A stretch of DNA of 64,000 bases. Source: Massilia sp. ST3 (GTDB lineage: Bacteria; Pseudomonadota; Gammaproteobacteria; Burkholderiales; Burkholderiaceae_D). Position numbers and translations under genes: made by a program. The stretch lies in the NCBI RefSeq assembly GCF_018119405.1, contig NZ_JAGPWC010000016.1, forward strand, positions 1 to 64,000, written 5' to 3'. Positions 53,033 to 62,144 of this stretch are shown in pieces. The stretch's first letter is position 1. Every line of letters begins with the position of its first letter. Under the pieces are notes generated by a model. It saw only the letters and a program-made list of their open reading frames with translations. It ran no database searches and had not been told where the DNA came from.

Positions 53033-53329
53033 TCAGGCAATCGTCAGGGAATCGCCGGCGGCGCCGGCCAGGTCGATGAGGGCGAACACCTCGCGCACCG
53101 CCTCGCTCGGCGCCAGCAGGCGCAGCGCCTTGCGCCCGGCGTGCGCGCTCTTGCCGGCGGCCAGCAGCAGCTGCACGCCGGCGGAGTCGAGCTCGGTGAC
53201 CGCGGAGAGGTCGATGTCGAGCGCCGCGGCGCCGTCGAGGGCAGCCAGCAGCTCCTGGCGCAGTTCGGCGGCGCGATAGATGCTCAGCTCGCCTTCGATG
53301 CGCAGGATGCGCGGGGTAGTAGCGTTCAT
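53033..53329 (-). CDS. STAS-domain protein
   Basis: A 98-residue STAS (anti-anti-sigma-like) protein: RILRIEGELSIYRAAELRQEL, then ALDIDLSAVTELDSAGVQLLLAA, with the Ser in LDSAG where SpoIIAA-type proteins are phosphorylated. Placed between cheY and cheA, with gaps of 14 and 3 bases, it is an integral part of the operon, as in several proteobacterial chemosensory systems. Its partner could be CheA or a kinase elsewhere. ATG 53329 is chosen as it begins the fold. Confidence 0.9.
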   Translation of the reverse strand: MNATTPRILRIEGELSIYRAAELRQELLAALDGAAALDIDLSAVTELDSAGVQLLLAAGKSAHAGRKALRLLAPSEAVREVFALIDLAGAAGDSLTIA

Positions 53330-53343
53330 GGTCGGAATGGAGA

Positions 53344-53712
53344 TCAGGCCAGCACCAGTTTCTGCACGGCGCTCAGCAGGATCTCGGGCTTGAAGGGCTT
53401 GACCACCCAGGCCTTGGCGCCGGCGGCCTGGCCCTGCTGCTTTTTGGCCGGATCGGATTCGGTGGTCAGCATGATGACGGGCGTGAACTTGTAGGCCGGG
53501 ATCTGCTTGACGGCCGCCACGAAGCTGATGCCGTCCATGTTCGGCATGTTGACGTCGCTGATGATCAGGTGGACCTTTTGCCCGGTCAGCTTGGACAGCG
53601 CGTCCTTGCCGTCGCGGCCCTCGATCACCTCGTAACCCGCGCCCTTGAGCGCAATGCCCACCACCTGGCGCAGCGAGGCGGAATCGTCGACGATCATGAT
53701 GGTCTTTGCCAT
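53344..53712 (-). CDS. cheY: CheY response regulator
   Basis: A 122-residue single receiver domain. Acidic Asp9-Asp10, phosphoacceptor Asp53 in IISDVNMPNMDG, Thr84 in MLTTES and Lys105 in WVVKPF are all in place. It has no output domain. It would carry the CheA signal to a motor or other effector. No CheZ or flagellar gene is in the window. It sits eight bases after the soluble MCP-like gene and 14 before the STAS gene. Confidence 0.96.
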   Translation of the reverse strand: MAKTIMIVDDSASLRQVVGIALKGAGYEVIEGRDGKDALSKLTGQKVHLIISDVNMPNMDGISFVAAVKQIPAYKFTPVIMLTTESDPAKKQQGQAAGAKAWVVKPFKPEILLSAVQKLVLA

Positions 53713-53720
53713 GGTATTTC

Positions 53721-54893
53721 CTAGAAAAATGTGACTTCGTCACCCTGTGCGGCGGGAAGGGTGCGTCCCGGTTGTCCTGTCTGTCCCGTATGGATGGCGC
53801 GTTCCTCGGCCATCGCATAGGTCTTTTCCAGCTCGGCCAGCAGCACGCCCGCGTCCAGCGGGGTCAGGCTGTCGTTCTCGCGCAGCACATGCGGCAGGCG
53901 CGCGATGTTGTCCTTCACGTGCGACATGATCTGGTTCACGCGGTCCTGGAACTGCAGCTGCACCAGGGCTTCGCCGACCTCGTCCTTGATGCCCAGGCTT
54001 TCGTTCTGCATCTGCTCGGACGAGGCCACCAGCGCGTCGGTCACCTGGCGCAGGTCGGCCAGCACGGTGTCGATCACGGCTTCCGAGCCCGCCATCGCCA
54101 CGCGGTCCTGCTGCACCGATTCCTGGGCCGCCCGGCAGGTGGCGATGATGGCGTCGTTGACCAGGCCCACCTTCTGGGCGATGCGGCGCCCGGTGTCGCC
54201 CGATTTCTGCGACAGCATCCGCACCTCGGCCGCCACCACGCCGAAGCCGCGCCCCATTTCGCCGGCGCGCGAGGCTTCGATCGCGGCGTTCAGGGCCAGC
54301 AGGTTGGTCTGGGCGGCGATGCTCGCGACCTCGTCGGCCATGGCCTTCAGTTCCGACACGAACTGCGCCAGGCCTTCGACCTTCTCCAGCATGGCCGCCT
54401 TGCCGGCGGTGGAGGACTTGAGCGAGCTGACCACCGAGCACAATTCCTTCTCGCTGGCGGAAAACACCGCCACCAGGCCGTCGCCCCGCCCGTCCGCATG
54501 GGTGGCCGCGCTGGACGCGTGCACCGCATGGTCGAGCTTGTCGACGATGCCGGCGAAGCGCTCGGCCAGCGAGGACACGGCGCTTTCCATCTGGCTCATC
54601 GAGGAATCGATGTGGGCTTCCCACACCGGCGCCAGCTGTTCGCCGAAGCGCTGGCGGCCGGCCAGGTAGTTGTCCACCGCTTGTTGCGCGCGCCGCTGCG
54701 ACGCCGCCAGGCTCGCGCCCAGGCCGACGCCGGCGGCGCCTAGCAGGACCGCGGCCGCGCCGCCGGTCCAGCTCCAGCCGCCGCAGGCGAGCACGGCGCT
54801 GCCGCCGGCCAGGCCCAGCAGCGCGGCGCACAGGCTCGAAGACGGCATGCGCCAGCGGCGCGCGGAAGGCGAAAGGGCTTGGGGAGCGGGCAT
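53721..54893 (-). CDS. Membrane-anchored MCP-like signalling protein with short sensor
   Basis: A 390-residue protein that opens the operon. Two closely spaced hydrophobic segments near the N-terminus ([20 protein letters not shown] and [19 protein letters not shown]) leave almost no periplasmic part. A short cytoplasmic signalling coiled coil follows, with [44 protein letters not shown] at its tip. It lacks a HAMP domain. The C-terminus ends in the acidic/aromatic tail DEVTFF. It is probably an energy or cytoplasmic-state sensor rather than a ligand receptor. ATG 54893 follows AGGACC. Confidence 0.88.
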   Translation of the reverse strand: MPAPQALSPSARRWRMPSSSLCAALLGLAGGSAVLACGGWSWTGGAAAVLLGAAGVGLGASLAASQRRAQQAVDNYLAGRQRFGEQLAPVWEAHIDSSMSQMESAVSSLAERFAGIVDKLDHAVHASSAATHADGRGDGLVAVFSASEKELCSVVSSLKSSTAGKAAMLEKVEGLAQFVSELKAMADEVASIAAQTNLLALNAAIEASRAGEMGRGFGVVAAEVRMLSQKSGDTGRRIAQKVGLVNDAIIATCRAAQESVQQDRVAMAGSEAVIDTVLADLRQVTDALVASSEQMQNESLGIKDEVGEALVQLQFQDRVNQIMSHVKDNIARLPHVLRENDSLTPLDAGVLLAELEKTYAMAEERAIHTGQTGQPGRTLPAAQGDEVTFF

Positions 54894-55270
54894 GGTGGTC
54901 CTTTGCGAGGGTGCGTACAGCAGTGCGGAAATTCTGTTAAACGTGACATGACGTTAATCCACATGTTGCAGATCACACGTCAGGGCGAAGTCTAGCGCTT
55001 TCCGTACGGCAATAAAATAGCGAAAGGATTAAGCACAGCGCCATATCACATGGTGGGAATTGGTGAGAATGCGCCTATGACGGAAGGCCCTGCGCCTGCC
55101 GTTTTCCTATGACGCGGCGCGTGCGGCGGAAAGCCGCCGGCGGCCCGTTGGAGCGGCCGGCAAGCTGCGGCGGTGCGGGAAATTTTTTTTGAAATGTGGC
55201 CGGAACGCGACAGCGTGGCGTGCGCCGTTCTGTTCCGTCAACACGCCGGGCGGCGTCTTGCCAAGTGCGC
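54894..55270. other. Intergenic region upstream of the chemosensory operon
   Basis: There is no gene in this 377-base stretch. The AT-rich part near 54930-55060 probably contains the operon promoter. A long T run (A run on the minus strand) lies at 55183-55191. I could not place a convincing sigma28 or sigma70 pair. Confidence 0.45.
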
Positions 55271-56602
55271 CTAGCCGGGCGTCCCGGCCTCGGCGACCGG
55301 ATGGGTGCAGACCTGGTTGCGTCCGTTCTGCTTGGCCACATAGAGCATCGCATCGGCGCGCAGGAACAGCTCGTTCTCGCTCTTGTACTCGGGATAGGCG
55401 GCCAGGCCGCCGCTGAACGAGAAATGGCGCACTTCCCCGGGCGCGACCTCGAAGGCGACGTCGCAGAAGGAGCGCCGCATGGCGTCGAGCCGGCGCCGCC
55501 CCTCCTCCAGGGTGGTGTCCCAGAACACTACGACGAATTCCTCGCCGCCGAAGCGGCTCAGCAGGTCGCCTTCTTCGACGTGCTGGGCCAGCGCCAGCGA
55601 CAGGCGCTTGATCACGATGTCGCCGAAATGGTGGCCCCAGGTGTCGTTGATGGTCTTGAACTTGTCGATGTCGACCACGCCCAGGGTCAGCGGGCGGTCC
55701 TCGCGCGCCGCCTGGCGCACCAGTTCCTGGGCCTTCTTCTGCAACCCGACCTTGTTCAGCAGCCCGGTGGCGCGGTCCTTGCCGATCAGGTCCTTGTTGA
55801 CGCGGATCTTGTCGGCGCGGTTGATCAGCTGGCCGGCCAGCAGCACCGGTTCGGTGGCCTGCATGATGGCGTCGAAGCCGCCGGCCAGGGCGCGACGGGT
55901 GAGGCCGGCGTCCAGGCGCTGCTGCAGCAGCACGATCTCGCGCACCGGATCGGCCTCGATGTTCTTCTTGAGGATGCGGACGATGGCTTCGTTGCGCTCG
56001 AACTCGGCCTCGGTGATCAGGACCATCTCGGGCTGGACGTCCTTCACGCGCAGGTGCAGGGTCTGGGCGTCCTGGTGGCGCATCAGCTCCAGGCGCCGGC
56101 GCAGCAGCGCCTCCTCGTCCAGGCCGGCCACCTCGCCCAGCACCATCAGGCGCACCAGGTCGCCGCGTTTTTTCTGGATGAAGAGATTGAACAGCTTGTC
56201 GACCAGGACGTCGTTCGGGATCGGCTTTTCGGCATAGGCCAGGCAATTGCTGTCGACCAGGCGCTGCTGCAGCAGGAAGCGGCTGCCCTGGCGCGCGCTT
56301 TGCAGGTAGACGTAGCTGTGGTTCGCGGGCAGGCGCTGCAGCAGTTCGCCCAGCATCAGGGTCTTGCGCCTGTCCTCCATGTCCGACTGCATGTTGTGCA
56401 GGGCGTCGAGGTCGATCACGTACAGGCCGTTGCCGGTGTCGGCCTCCACGGCAGCGACAAAATCTTTGATCTCGCAGTAGAACCGGAAGTCGAAATCGTA
56501 CTTGTGGGCGTGCAGCTGCAGCTCGTGCTGGTTATCCTTGATCGTAAAGTTCTGCGACAACAGCAGTACGTGATTCCGGTAAAGCGGCGCCTCGCTCGTC
56601 AT
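55271..56602 (-). CDS. Response-regulator-like diguanylate cyclase (GGEEF)
   Basis: A 443-residue cytosolic protein. The N-terminal ~120 residues look like a degenerate receiver (NHVLLLSQNFTIKDNQ, LYVIDLDALHN, AYAEKPIPNDVL), a helical middle follows, and a GGDEF domain covers ~270-435 with DIDKFKTINDTWGHHFGD and the active GGEEF in LLSRFGGEEFVVVF. The RxxD inhibitory site is not present (EEGD at that position). A C-terminal tail is short. It should synthesise c-di-GMP. It lies upstream of the chemosensory operon, on the same strand, with a 377-base gap. Confidence 0.9.
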   Translation of the reverse strand: MTSEAPLYRNHVLLLSQNFTIKDNQHELQLHAHKYDFDFRFYCEIKDFVAAVEADTGNGLYVIDLDALHNMQSDMEDRRKTLMLGELLQRLPANHSYVYLQSARQGSRFLLQQRLVDSNCLAYAEKPIPNDVLVDKLFNLFIQKKRGDLVRLMVLGEVAGLDEEALLRRRLELMRHQDAQTLHLRVKDVQPEMVLITEAEFERNEAIVRILKKNIEADPVREIVLLQQRLDAGLTRRALAGGFDAIMQATEPVLLAGQLINRADKIRVNKDLIGKDRATGLLNKVGLQKKAQELVRQAAREDRPLTLGVVDIDKFKTINDTWGHHFGDIVIKRLSLALAQHVEEGDLLSRFGGEEFVVVFWDTTLEEGRRRLDAMRRSFCDVAFEVAPGEVRHFSFSGGLAAYPEYKSENELFLRADAMLYVAKQNGRNQVCTHPVAEAGTPG

Positions 56603-56750
56603 GTTCCGTCAGCTTTCATCGTGATGGCCGGCGGCGCTCGCCGCACGGTCAGACAGAAGCATGCCGATCAAACCAGATGAAAGCAAGAGAAACCCATGCG
56701 GCATGGAGGCAAGCATCTAAAACTTGCCGCATGGAACTACTTTCGACTTG

Positions 56751-56866
56751 GAGCGCCTAACAGAACCTTCCGGGCAAGGGATGCGGCCCGCCGACGCGGA
56801 GTCGAAGACAGTACGACTGTACGGCGAGACGACGCAACGCAGCCATGGAGGTTCTTCTAGGCGCTC
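56751..56866. repeat. Imperfect inverted-repeat element adjoining the 56867-57736 gene
   Basis: The left arm, GAGCGCCTAACAGAACCTTC-C at 56751-56771, is matched by GGAGGTTCTTCTAGGCGCTC at 56847-56866, with 17 or so of 20 positions paired. About 75 GC-rich bases lie between them. The right arm touches the stop codon of the gene at 56867, so the element is its immediate 3' flank. Confidence 0.6.
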
Positions 56867-57736
56867 TTAGGCTGCGACCTTGAAGGCGGTATAGATGTCG
56901 CGGCTCCAGGACACGTTGCGCTGGCCGCTGACCAGGCGCGCGAAGTCCTTCAGCATCAGCCAGCGCGCATTGCCGCTCGGGTAGCAGTTCAGGTAGCGGC
57001 GGTTGTCCTTCTCGCCCGAGCGCCATGGGGTAGAGATCAGGGTATGGCGCTCGGTGGCGGTAATCTGCTTCAGGGTCGGCACGTAGTGGCTGGTGTAGAC
57101 CGGGTCGAAGTAAGGCGTGCCGGCGCGGCTGCCGCCGTAAACGATGGGCACGTTGGCCGCCATCGCGATGATGTGCTTGACCGGCAGCGCGCGCAGGGCT
57201 TCGAGCTCGGGCGAGCAGCGCTCGTTATTCGACAGCACCAGCAGCGGCGCGTTCTTGGACTGGGCCAGGTAGACGTGGATGTTGCTGCCGAAGCTGGAGA
57301 AAGGCTGGTCGACGAAGTCGCCGAACATGTATTCGAGCGAGGCGATCAGGGGATCGACGGTGCCGAAGGCCGGCCGCCCGGTCATCAGCTTGCCGATCGA
57401 GCGCAGGCCCGAGAAGCGTCCCACGTGGTGCTGGTTGCGGAACACGGTCTCGGCTTCCTCGTGGCACAGCGATTCGATGCTCACCTTGTTGCGCCCGGTG
57501 GCGAAGGCCATGAAGCCGAACAGCGCATACACCGAGCCCGAGAACGCGTGGATCTCGCCGAAGCGCGCCAGGCGCTCCATGCCGATGGCATTGAGCACGA
57601 TGTACTGGCGGGTGAAGCTCGGCCCGGTGCTGTCCAGCAGCAGGCAGGAGCTTTCCGGGGCGTGGCGGGCCAGGTCGTCGCCGATCTCGGCCACGACACG
57701 CTTCTTGAGCGACAGGATATTGGCTGGAACTTGCAT
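56867..57736 (-). CDS. Unidentified protein of the AlkB/MMPL operon (possible patatin-like fold)
   Basis: A 289-residue protein without a signal peptide. I do not recognise a firm family. A strand-loop-helix HAFSGSVYALFGFMAFATG resembles the nucleophile elbow of patatin-like lipases, and AAANVPIVYGGSRAGTPYFDPVY lies where such enzymes carry the DGG loop; here the Asp is Tyr, so an active patatin is doubtful. Other segments (SSCLLLDSTGPSFTR, HVYLAQSKNAPLLVLSNNE) are alpha/beta-like. It starts nine bases after the barrel gene with an AAGGA site, so it belongs to the operon as its last gene. Confidence 0.6.
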   Translation of the reverse strand: MQVPANILSLKKRVVAEIGDDLARHAPESSCLLLDSTGPSFTRQYIVLNAIGMERLARFGEIHAFSGSVYALFGFMAFATGRNKVSIESLCHEEAETVFRNQHHVGRFSGLRSIGKLMTGRPAFGTVDPLIASLEYMFGDFVDQPFSSFGSNIHVYLAQSKNAPLLVLSNNERCSPELEALRALPVKHIIAMAANVPIVYGGSRAGTPYFDPVYTSHYVPTLKQITATERHTLISTPWRSGEKDNRRYLNCYPSGNARWLMLKDFARLVSGQRNVSWSRDIYTAFKVAA

Positions 57737-57745
57737 GATGTGTCC

Positions 57746-58996
57746 TTAGTAGATGAAAACGACTTCCGCGAACGCGACGGTGTTTTTCTTGATGCTGCCA
57801 AAGAAACTCTCTTCCCTGCCCCTGAACACATCGGCCCCGGCCGAGAACTTGATGTGGTCGGAATAGCGCACGTTGACCCGCGGACGGATGGCGTAGTCGT
57901 GTTCGCGCAGGTTCACCATGCCGACCAGCTCGTAGTCGACGCGGTCGTTCCACAGGCGCTGTCCATAGCGCACGGTGAAGCCGTCCTGATACTTGTGGAA
58001 CTGGTTGTTGGCGATGCGCAGGCGGCGGCGCAGGGCTTCTTCCGCCGCTGTCACGTTGCCCAGCACCGGCGCTTCGCCGAAATGGCGGAAGAAATACTGG
58101 ATGCTGGCGGTGGCCGCGTGCGGCAGGTTGGTTTCCACGCCGGCGATGCCGTACCAGTGCGACAGGCGTCCATCGGTCGTCCCGTAGCGGGTGTCGCGGA
58201 AACGCAGGCGCGCCAGCTCGCCGCGCAGTCCCCACTCGCCCACGGTGGCGGCGCCGTCCACGCCGAAGGCCCGCAGCGGCGCGTAGCCGCGGCTGGCGCC
58301 CAGGATGCGCCCCCCTGCCCCGCGCACCAGCTGCAGCGAGCGCAGTTTTTCCAGGCCGTCGAAATACGAGACCGACCAGTCGAAGGCCTCGCCCGTGCGG
58401 TCGAACTTGAGCGCGTATTCCGTTTCGTCGTGGTGCGGGCGCGCCGGCAGGCCAAGCTCGTTGTTGTCGCTCGGCCCCTTGCTGGGCCGGAATCGCTTGG
58501 CGACCAGGCTCAGGCGACCAGCCTCGCCCAGCTCGCGGATCACGCTCAGCGCGGGCGCGCCGATGCGCTGGGTCTCGTCGACCGCCAGCGGCGAGGTGTA
58601 GTCGCGCGCCGTCACGTTGTCGGTGGGGTTGACGCGGTCGGCCCGGCCCCAGGCCACGATCTGCGGGCCCAGGCGCACCTGGGTTTCCTCGCCGTCCCAC
58701 TGCAGGTAGGCTTCGCGCAGCGCGGTGCGGGTGTCGTCGCCGCGTTCCTGGGGAAACTGGTAGACCGTGCCGTCGACCTTCAGGCGCACACTGTCGGACA
58801 GGCCGGCGCTGGCGCTGGCGGCGAAGGCGCGCGCCAGCACGCCGTGGCGGTCGTCCAGCACGCGGTTGCCGCTCCAGGCGCCGACCGACAGGGCGGCGTT
58901 GAATTGCACATCCTGCGCGGCCGCCGGCGGCGGCACGGCAGGCAGGACAAAAAGGGCCGCGAGGGCGGCCCGGAGGGAATTACAGTTCTTTTTCAA
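57746..58996 (-). CDS. Outer-membrane beta-barrel protein (DUF1302-like)
   Basis: A protein of about 416 residues. TTG at 58996 gives a clean signal peptide (MKKNCNSLRAALAALFVLP...PPAAA); a GTG at 59029 would add 11 residues, and neither start has a strong ribosome site. The mature protein is rich in alternating strands: QFNAALSVGAWSGNRV, LREAYLQWDGEETQVRLGPQIVAWGRADRVNPTDNV, ATASIQYFFRHFG, RPRVNVRYSDHIKFSAGADVFRG, and it ends AFAEVVFIY with a terminal aromatic. Such barrels accompany MMPL/LolA-like systems as possible outer-membrane conduits. The gene overlaps the end of the upstream one by 17 bases. Confidence 0.78.
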   Translation of the reverse strand: MKKNCNSLRAALAALFVLPAVPPPAAAQDVQFNAALSVGAWSGNRVLDDRHGVLARAFAASASAGLSDSVRLKVDGTVYQFPQERGDDTRTALREAYLQWDGEETQVRLGPQIVAWGRADRVNPTDNVTARDYTSPLAVDETQRIGAPALSVIRELGEAGRLSLVAKRFRPSKGPSDNNELGLPARPHHDETEYALKFDRTGEAFDWSVSYFDGLEKLRSLQLVRGAGGRILGASRGYAPLRAFGVDGAATVGEWGLRGELARLRFRDTRYGTTDGRLSHWYGIAGVETNLPHAATASIQYFFRHFGEAPVLGNVTAAEEALRRRLRIANNQFHKYQDGFTVRYGQRLWNDRVDYELVGMVNLREHDYAIRPRVNVRYSDHIKFSAGADVFRGREESFFGSIKKNTVAFAEVVFIY

Positions 58997-61900
58997 GATA
59001 GCGTGGCGTGAAATACTCGGTCTTGACACCCTGGTTGGCCTTGAACTCCTTCCAGTCGATCACGGTCTTGTGGCCCGTCTGCACGTTCTGCACTTCCATG
59101 TGCATCGGCTGCCAGCGCGCCTTGGCGCTGTCGACGTTGACGATGTTGGCCAGGGTCGAGACCTTCAGCAGCTGCTTGGACTCGTCGTAGAACTCGGTCT
59201 TCAACGATAGGTACGACTGGTTGTCGATCCAGCTCAGGCGGCGCGAATAGCCCGACTGCGCGGCCACCTTGGCGTCCTTCGGCAGCGACTCCACCACGGT
59301 GCAGGCCTTGCCGTCCACGGTCTCGGTCTTGACGACCTTGTGGTTCCAGTCGCCCACCTTGTGGCCGATCACGTCGCCGTAGGACAGGTCGGTGCCCACG
59401 AAGCTCTCGTTCTTGTTGGACGAGGTCAGGCGGCGGGTCTTCTTCATCGCCGGCAGGTAGATCCACATGTCGTCGTCGCCGCCGCTCTTCTCCACCAGCA
59501 GGGTCACCGTGTTCTTGATGTCCGAGGGCGACAGGAAGCGGGTCACGCGCTTGGTATCCAGGGCGTTGTCCTGCATCTTGGTGGCGCCAAAGGTTTCGCG
59601 CACGCGGCGGTCGCCGTTCTTGTTGATCAGCTGGAAGGTCGCGTTCGAGGTCGAATCGTCGAAGCGGTTGGCCACGAAGTTCTTTTCCATCAGCTCGTTC
59701 GCTTGCATGCTGGAGGCTTGCGCATCCTGCGGCAGCATCGAGGCGCCCAGGCCGACGCTGGCGGCCAGCATCAGCGCGGTGCCGGCCTTGCCCGCCGGGA
59801 CCGCCATCGGCGCGTGGGCCGTGGCGCGCTTGCGCAGGAAGCTCGGCTTGAGCACGTGGATCATGGACGGCAGCAGCAGCAGGGTCGTGACGACCGAGGC
59901 CACCATCGACAGCACGATCAGGATGCCCGACCAGATGTGGATGTTGAAGCCCTTGGACAGCATCAGCACCGAATAGCCGCCGGCGATCGCCGTGCCGACG
60001 TACAGGATGGCGCGGCCGGCCGATTCCAGCGCGCTGTCGATCGCCGCTTCCAGGGTTGCGTGATGGCCCAGCTCCTCGCGGATGCGGTACAGCAGGTAGA
60101 TCGCATAGTCGGCGCCGATGCCGATCGCCATCGGGGCGGTGATCGCGTTCGGGGTGTTCAGCGGGATGCCGGTCAGGCCCATCACGCCGAAGTTGACGAC
60201 GGCGGTGACGGCCAGCGGGGTCACCACCAGCAGCGCGCCCAGCAGCGAGCGGAACACCAGGGCCGAGACCGCGAAGATCACCAGGCCGATCTGCAGCACG
60301 TTCTGCAGCTTGCCGTCCACCAGCGACTCCGACAGCGCGGTCGACTGCGGCACGCTGCCGCCGAAGTGGATCTGGATGCGCGGGTCGCCATGGTCCTTCA
60401 GGAAGGCCTTGGTATTCGCGATCACCTTCTGGATCTCGCCGCTGTTGTCATACTTGACGAAGGCGGTGATGTTGGCGTTCTGGTAGTTGTAGTCGACATA
60501 GCGGTCGAAGTCGGCCGGTTCGCCCGACATCGAGTACAGCAGCAGGAACTGGGACACCAGGTCGCGGCTGTTCGGGATGGTCAGCTGGTCCGGCGCGTCG
60601 GCGTTCATGGCCTGGTTCATGCGCTTGACCAGGTCGACCACCGAGATGGTCTTGCCGATGCCCGGCTGGGTTTCCAGGAAGCGCTGGGTATCCTCGATCA
60701 GGTGCAGCACCTTCGGATCCTTGATCACGTCCTGCTCGCTGCCTTCGAAGATCACGTACAGCGTGTTGGTGCCGGCCATGCGCTCGTTGATCAGCTTGTC
60801 ATCCTGCTGGAACGGCAGGCTGTCGGAGAAGAAGCTCTTGTTCGAGTTCTCCACCTTCAGGCGGGTCACGCCGAACGCGGACACGGCCACGATCAGGGCG
60901 AAGGCCAGCCAGGTCTTGCCGACGGCGCGCGGAGAGGCGCCGCGCTTGACCAGGTTCACTACCGGGGTCAGGATGTCGAAGCGCTGCTTCTTGGTGCGCA
61001 GCTTGGGCGCCTTCAGCCACGAGCGCACGGCCGGGATGAAGGTCATCTCGATCACCAGGCCGCACAGGATGCCCAGGCCGGTGAAGATGCCGAAGTTGCG
61101 GATGGTGGTGATCTCGAAGGACATCAGCGACAGGAAGCCCACCACGGCGACGAAGCCGGCGGCCAGCATCACGGGGCCGACCTTGGCCATCGAGCGGATC
61201 ACGGCTTCGCGGTTGGCCAGCGCCGGGGCCAGGCCGCGCTTGATCGCCAGCTCGAACTCCTCGTAGTAGCGCTTGAGCAGCTGCACCGCGTGTCCGGCCA
61301 CCACGGCCAGGATCAGGATCGGGGTCACCGCGTTGAAGGCGTCCATCGGCACCTTGGACAGGCCCATCAGGCCCAGCGCCCACAGCACCGACAGCAGGGC
61401 CGTCACCAGCGGCAGGAAGAAGCCCTGCCAGGTGCGGAAGGCTTCCAGGTGCAGCAGGCCGACGATCAGGAAGGCGATCGGGAACAGCAGCGCCATGCGC
61501 GCGGTGTATTTTTCGACGTAGTAGACGAACATCGGGGTGCCGCTGACCGACACCTGCACGTCATTGCTGGACTGGGCCGCGGTCAGCTTGTAGGCCGCTT
61601 CCAGGGTCGGGGTGAAACCCTTCGGGCCTTTTTCCACCGCGATCGAAATCGCCGCCATGTCGCGTTTTTCCGAGACCACCACGCCGCTGTACAGCGGGTT
61701 GCGTTCGATCGCGGTCTTGAGCTTGGCGATGGCTTCGGCATTGATCTCCGCGCCGTGCAGCATCGGCTTGACCTCGAGGCCGTCCTCGGCGCCGGAAATG
61801 CCCTTGGCGCGCTTGGCGGCGATGCTCATCAGGGTCTCTGGCTTGACGTTCGGCAGGCCTTTCAGGCCTTCGGAGATGGCGCGCACGCGCTCCAGCACGT

Positions 61901-62144
61901 CGGGCTGGTATATGTCGCCATGCTTGGGCGAGACCCCCACCACCAGCACGTAGTTGGAACCGAACACCTTCTCGGCGAAGTTGGTGCCGATCACATACGG
62001 ATGCTTTTGCGGCAGCATCTGGTTGGGATCGACGATGACCTTCAGGTGGCGCATCTGGGACACCATGAAGACCGTGGCGAGCACGGTCAGCAGAATGACC
62101 AGGAAGCGCCAGCGGACGACTTTCTCTATATATTTTGCGAACAT
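58980..62144 (-). CDS. MMPL/RND (HAE3-type) exporter fused to a LolA-like outer-membrane lipoprotein-sorting domain
   Basis: A 1054-residue fusion. Residues ~1-775 form an MMPL exporter: helix one (FLVILLTVLATVFMVSQM), a first periplasmic loop, a helix bundle, a second loop (~430-560) and helix bundle two with LGALLVVTPLAVTAVVNFGVMGL. Residues 784-811 look like a signal peptide (LMLAASVGLGASMLPQDAQA). Residues 813-1054 match the LolA-like outer-membrane lipoprotein-sorting fold (DDMWIYLPAMKKTRRLTSSNKNESFVGTDLSYGD). In most genomes these are two adjacent genes. HAE3 relatives (HpnN, BstA) move hopanoids or sterols. ATG 62144 overlaps the alkB-like stop by 19 bases. Confidence 0.88.
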   Translation of the reverse strand: MFAKYIEKVVRWRFLVILLTVLATVFMVSQMRHLKVIVDPNQMLPQKHPYVIGTNFAEKVFGSNYVLVVGVSPKHGDIYQPDVLERVRAISEGLKGLPNVKPETLMSIAAKRAKGISGAEDGLEVKPMLHGAEINAEAIAKLKTAIERNPLYSGVVVSEKRDMAAISIAVEKGPKGFTPTLEAAYKLTAAQSSNDVQVSVSGTPMFVYYVEKYTARMALLFPIAFLIVGLLHLEAFRTWQGFFLPLVTALLSVLWALGLMGLSKVPMDAFNAVTPILILAVVAGHAVQLLKRYYEEFELAIKRGLAPALANREAVIRSMAKVGPVMLAAGFVAVVGFLSLMSFEITTIRNFGIFTGLGILCGLVIEMTFIPAVRSWLKAPKLRTKKQRFDILTPVVNLVKRGASPRAVGKTWLAFALIVAVSAFGVTRLKVENSNKSFFSDSLPFQQDDKLINERMAGTNTLYVIFEGSEQDVIKDPKVLHLIEDTQRFLETQPGIGKTISVVDLVKRMNQAMNADAPDQLTIPNSRDLVSQFLLLYSMSGEPADFDRYVDYNYQNANITAFVKYDNSGEIQKVIANTKAFLKDHGDPRIQIHFGGSVPQSTALSESLVDGKLQNVLQIGLVIFAVSALVFRSLLGALLVVTPLAVTAVVNFGVMGLTGIPLNTPNAITAPMAIGIGADYAIYLLYRIREELGHHATLEAAIDSALESAGRAILYVGTAIAGGYSVLMLSKGFNIHIWSGILIVLSMVASVVTTLLLLPSMIHVLKPSFLRKRATAHAPMAVPAGKAGTALMLAASVGLGASMLPQDAQASSMQANELMEKNFVANRFDDSTSNATFQLINKNGDRRVRETFGATKMQDNALDTKRVTRFLSPSDIKNTVTLLVEKSGGDDDMWIYLPAMKKTRRLTSSNKNESFVGTDLSYGDVIGHKVGDWNHKVVKTETVDGKACTVVESLPKDAKVAAQSGYSRRLSWIDNQSYLSLKTEFYDESKQLLKVSTLANIVNVDSAKARWQPMHMEVQNVQTGHKTVIDWKEFKANQGVKTEYFTPRYLEKEL

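Noticed and set aside
54930-55060. Sigma28 promoter of the chemosensory operon
   Set aside because: A TAAT and a GCCG element on the minus strand are present, but with a 17-base gap instead of about 15 and a poor -10 match.
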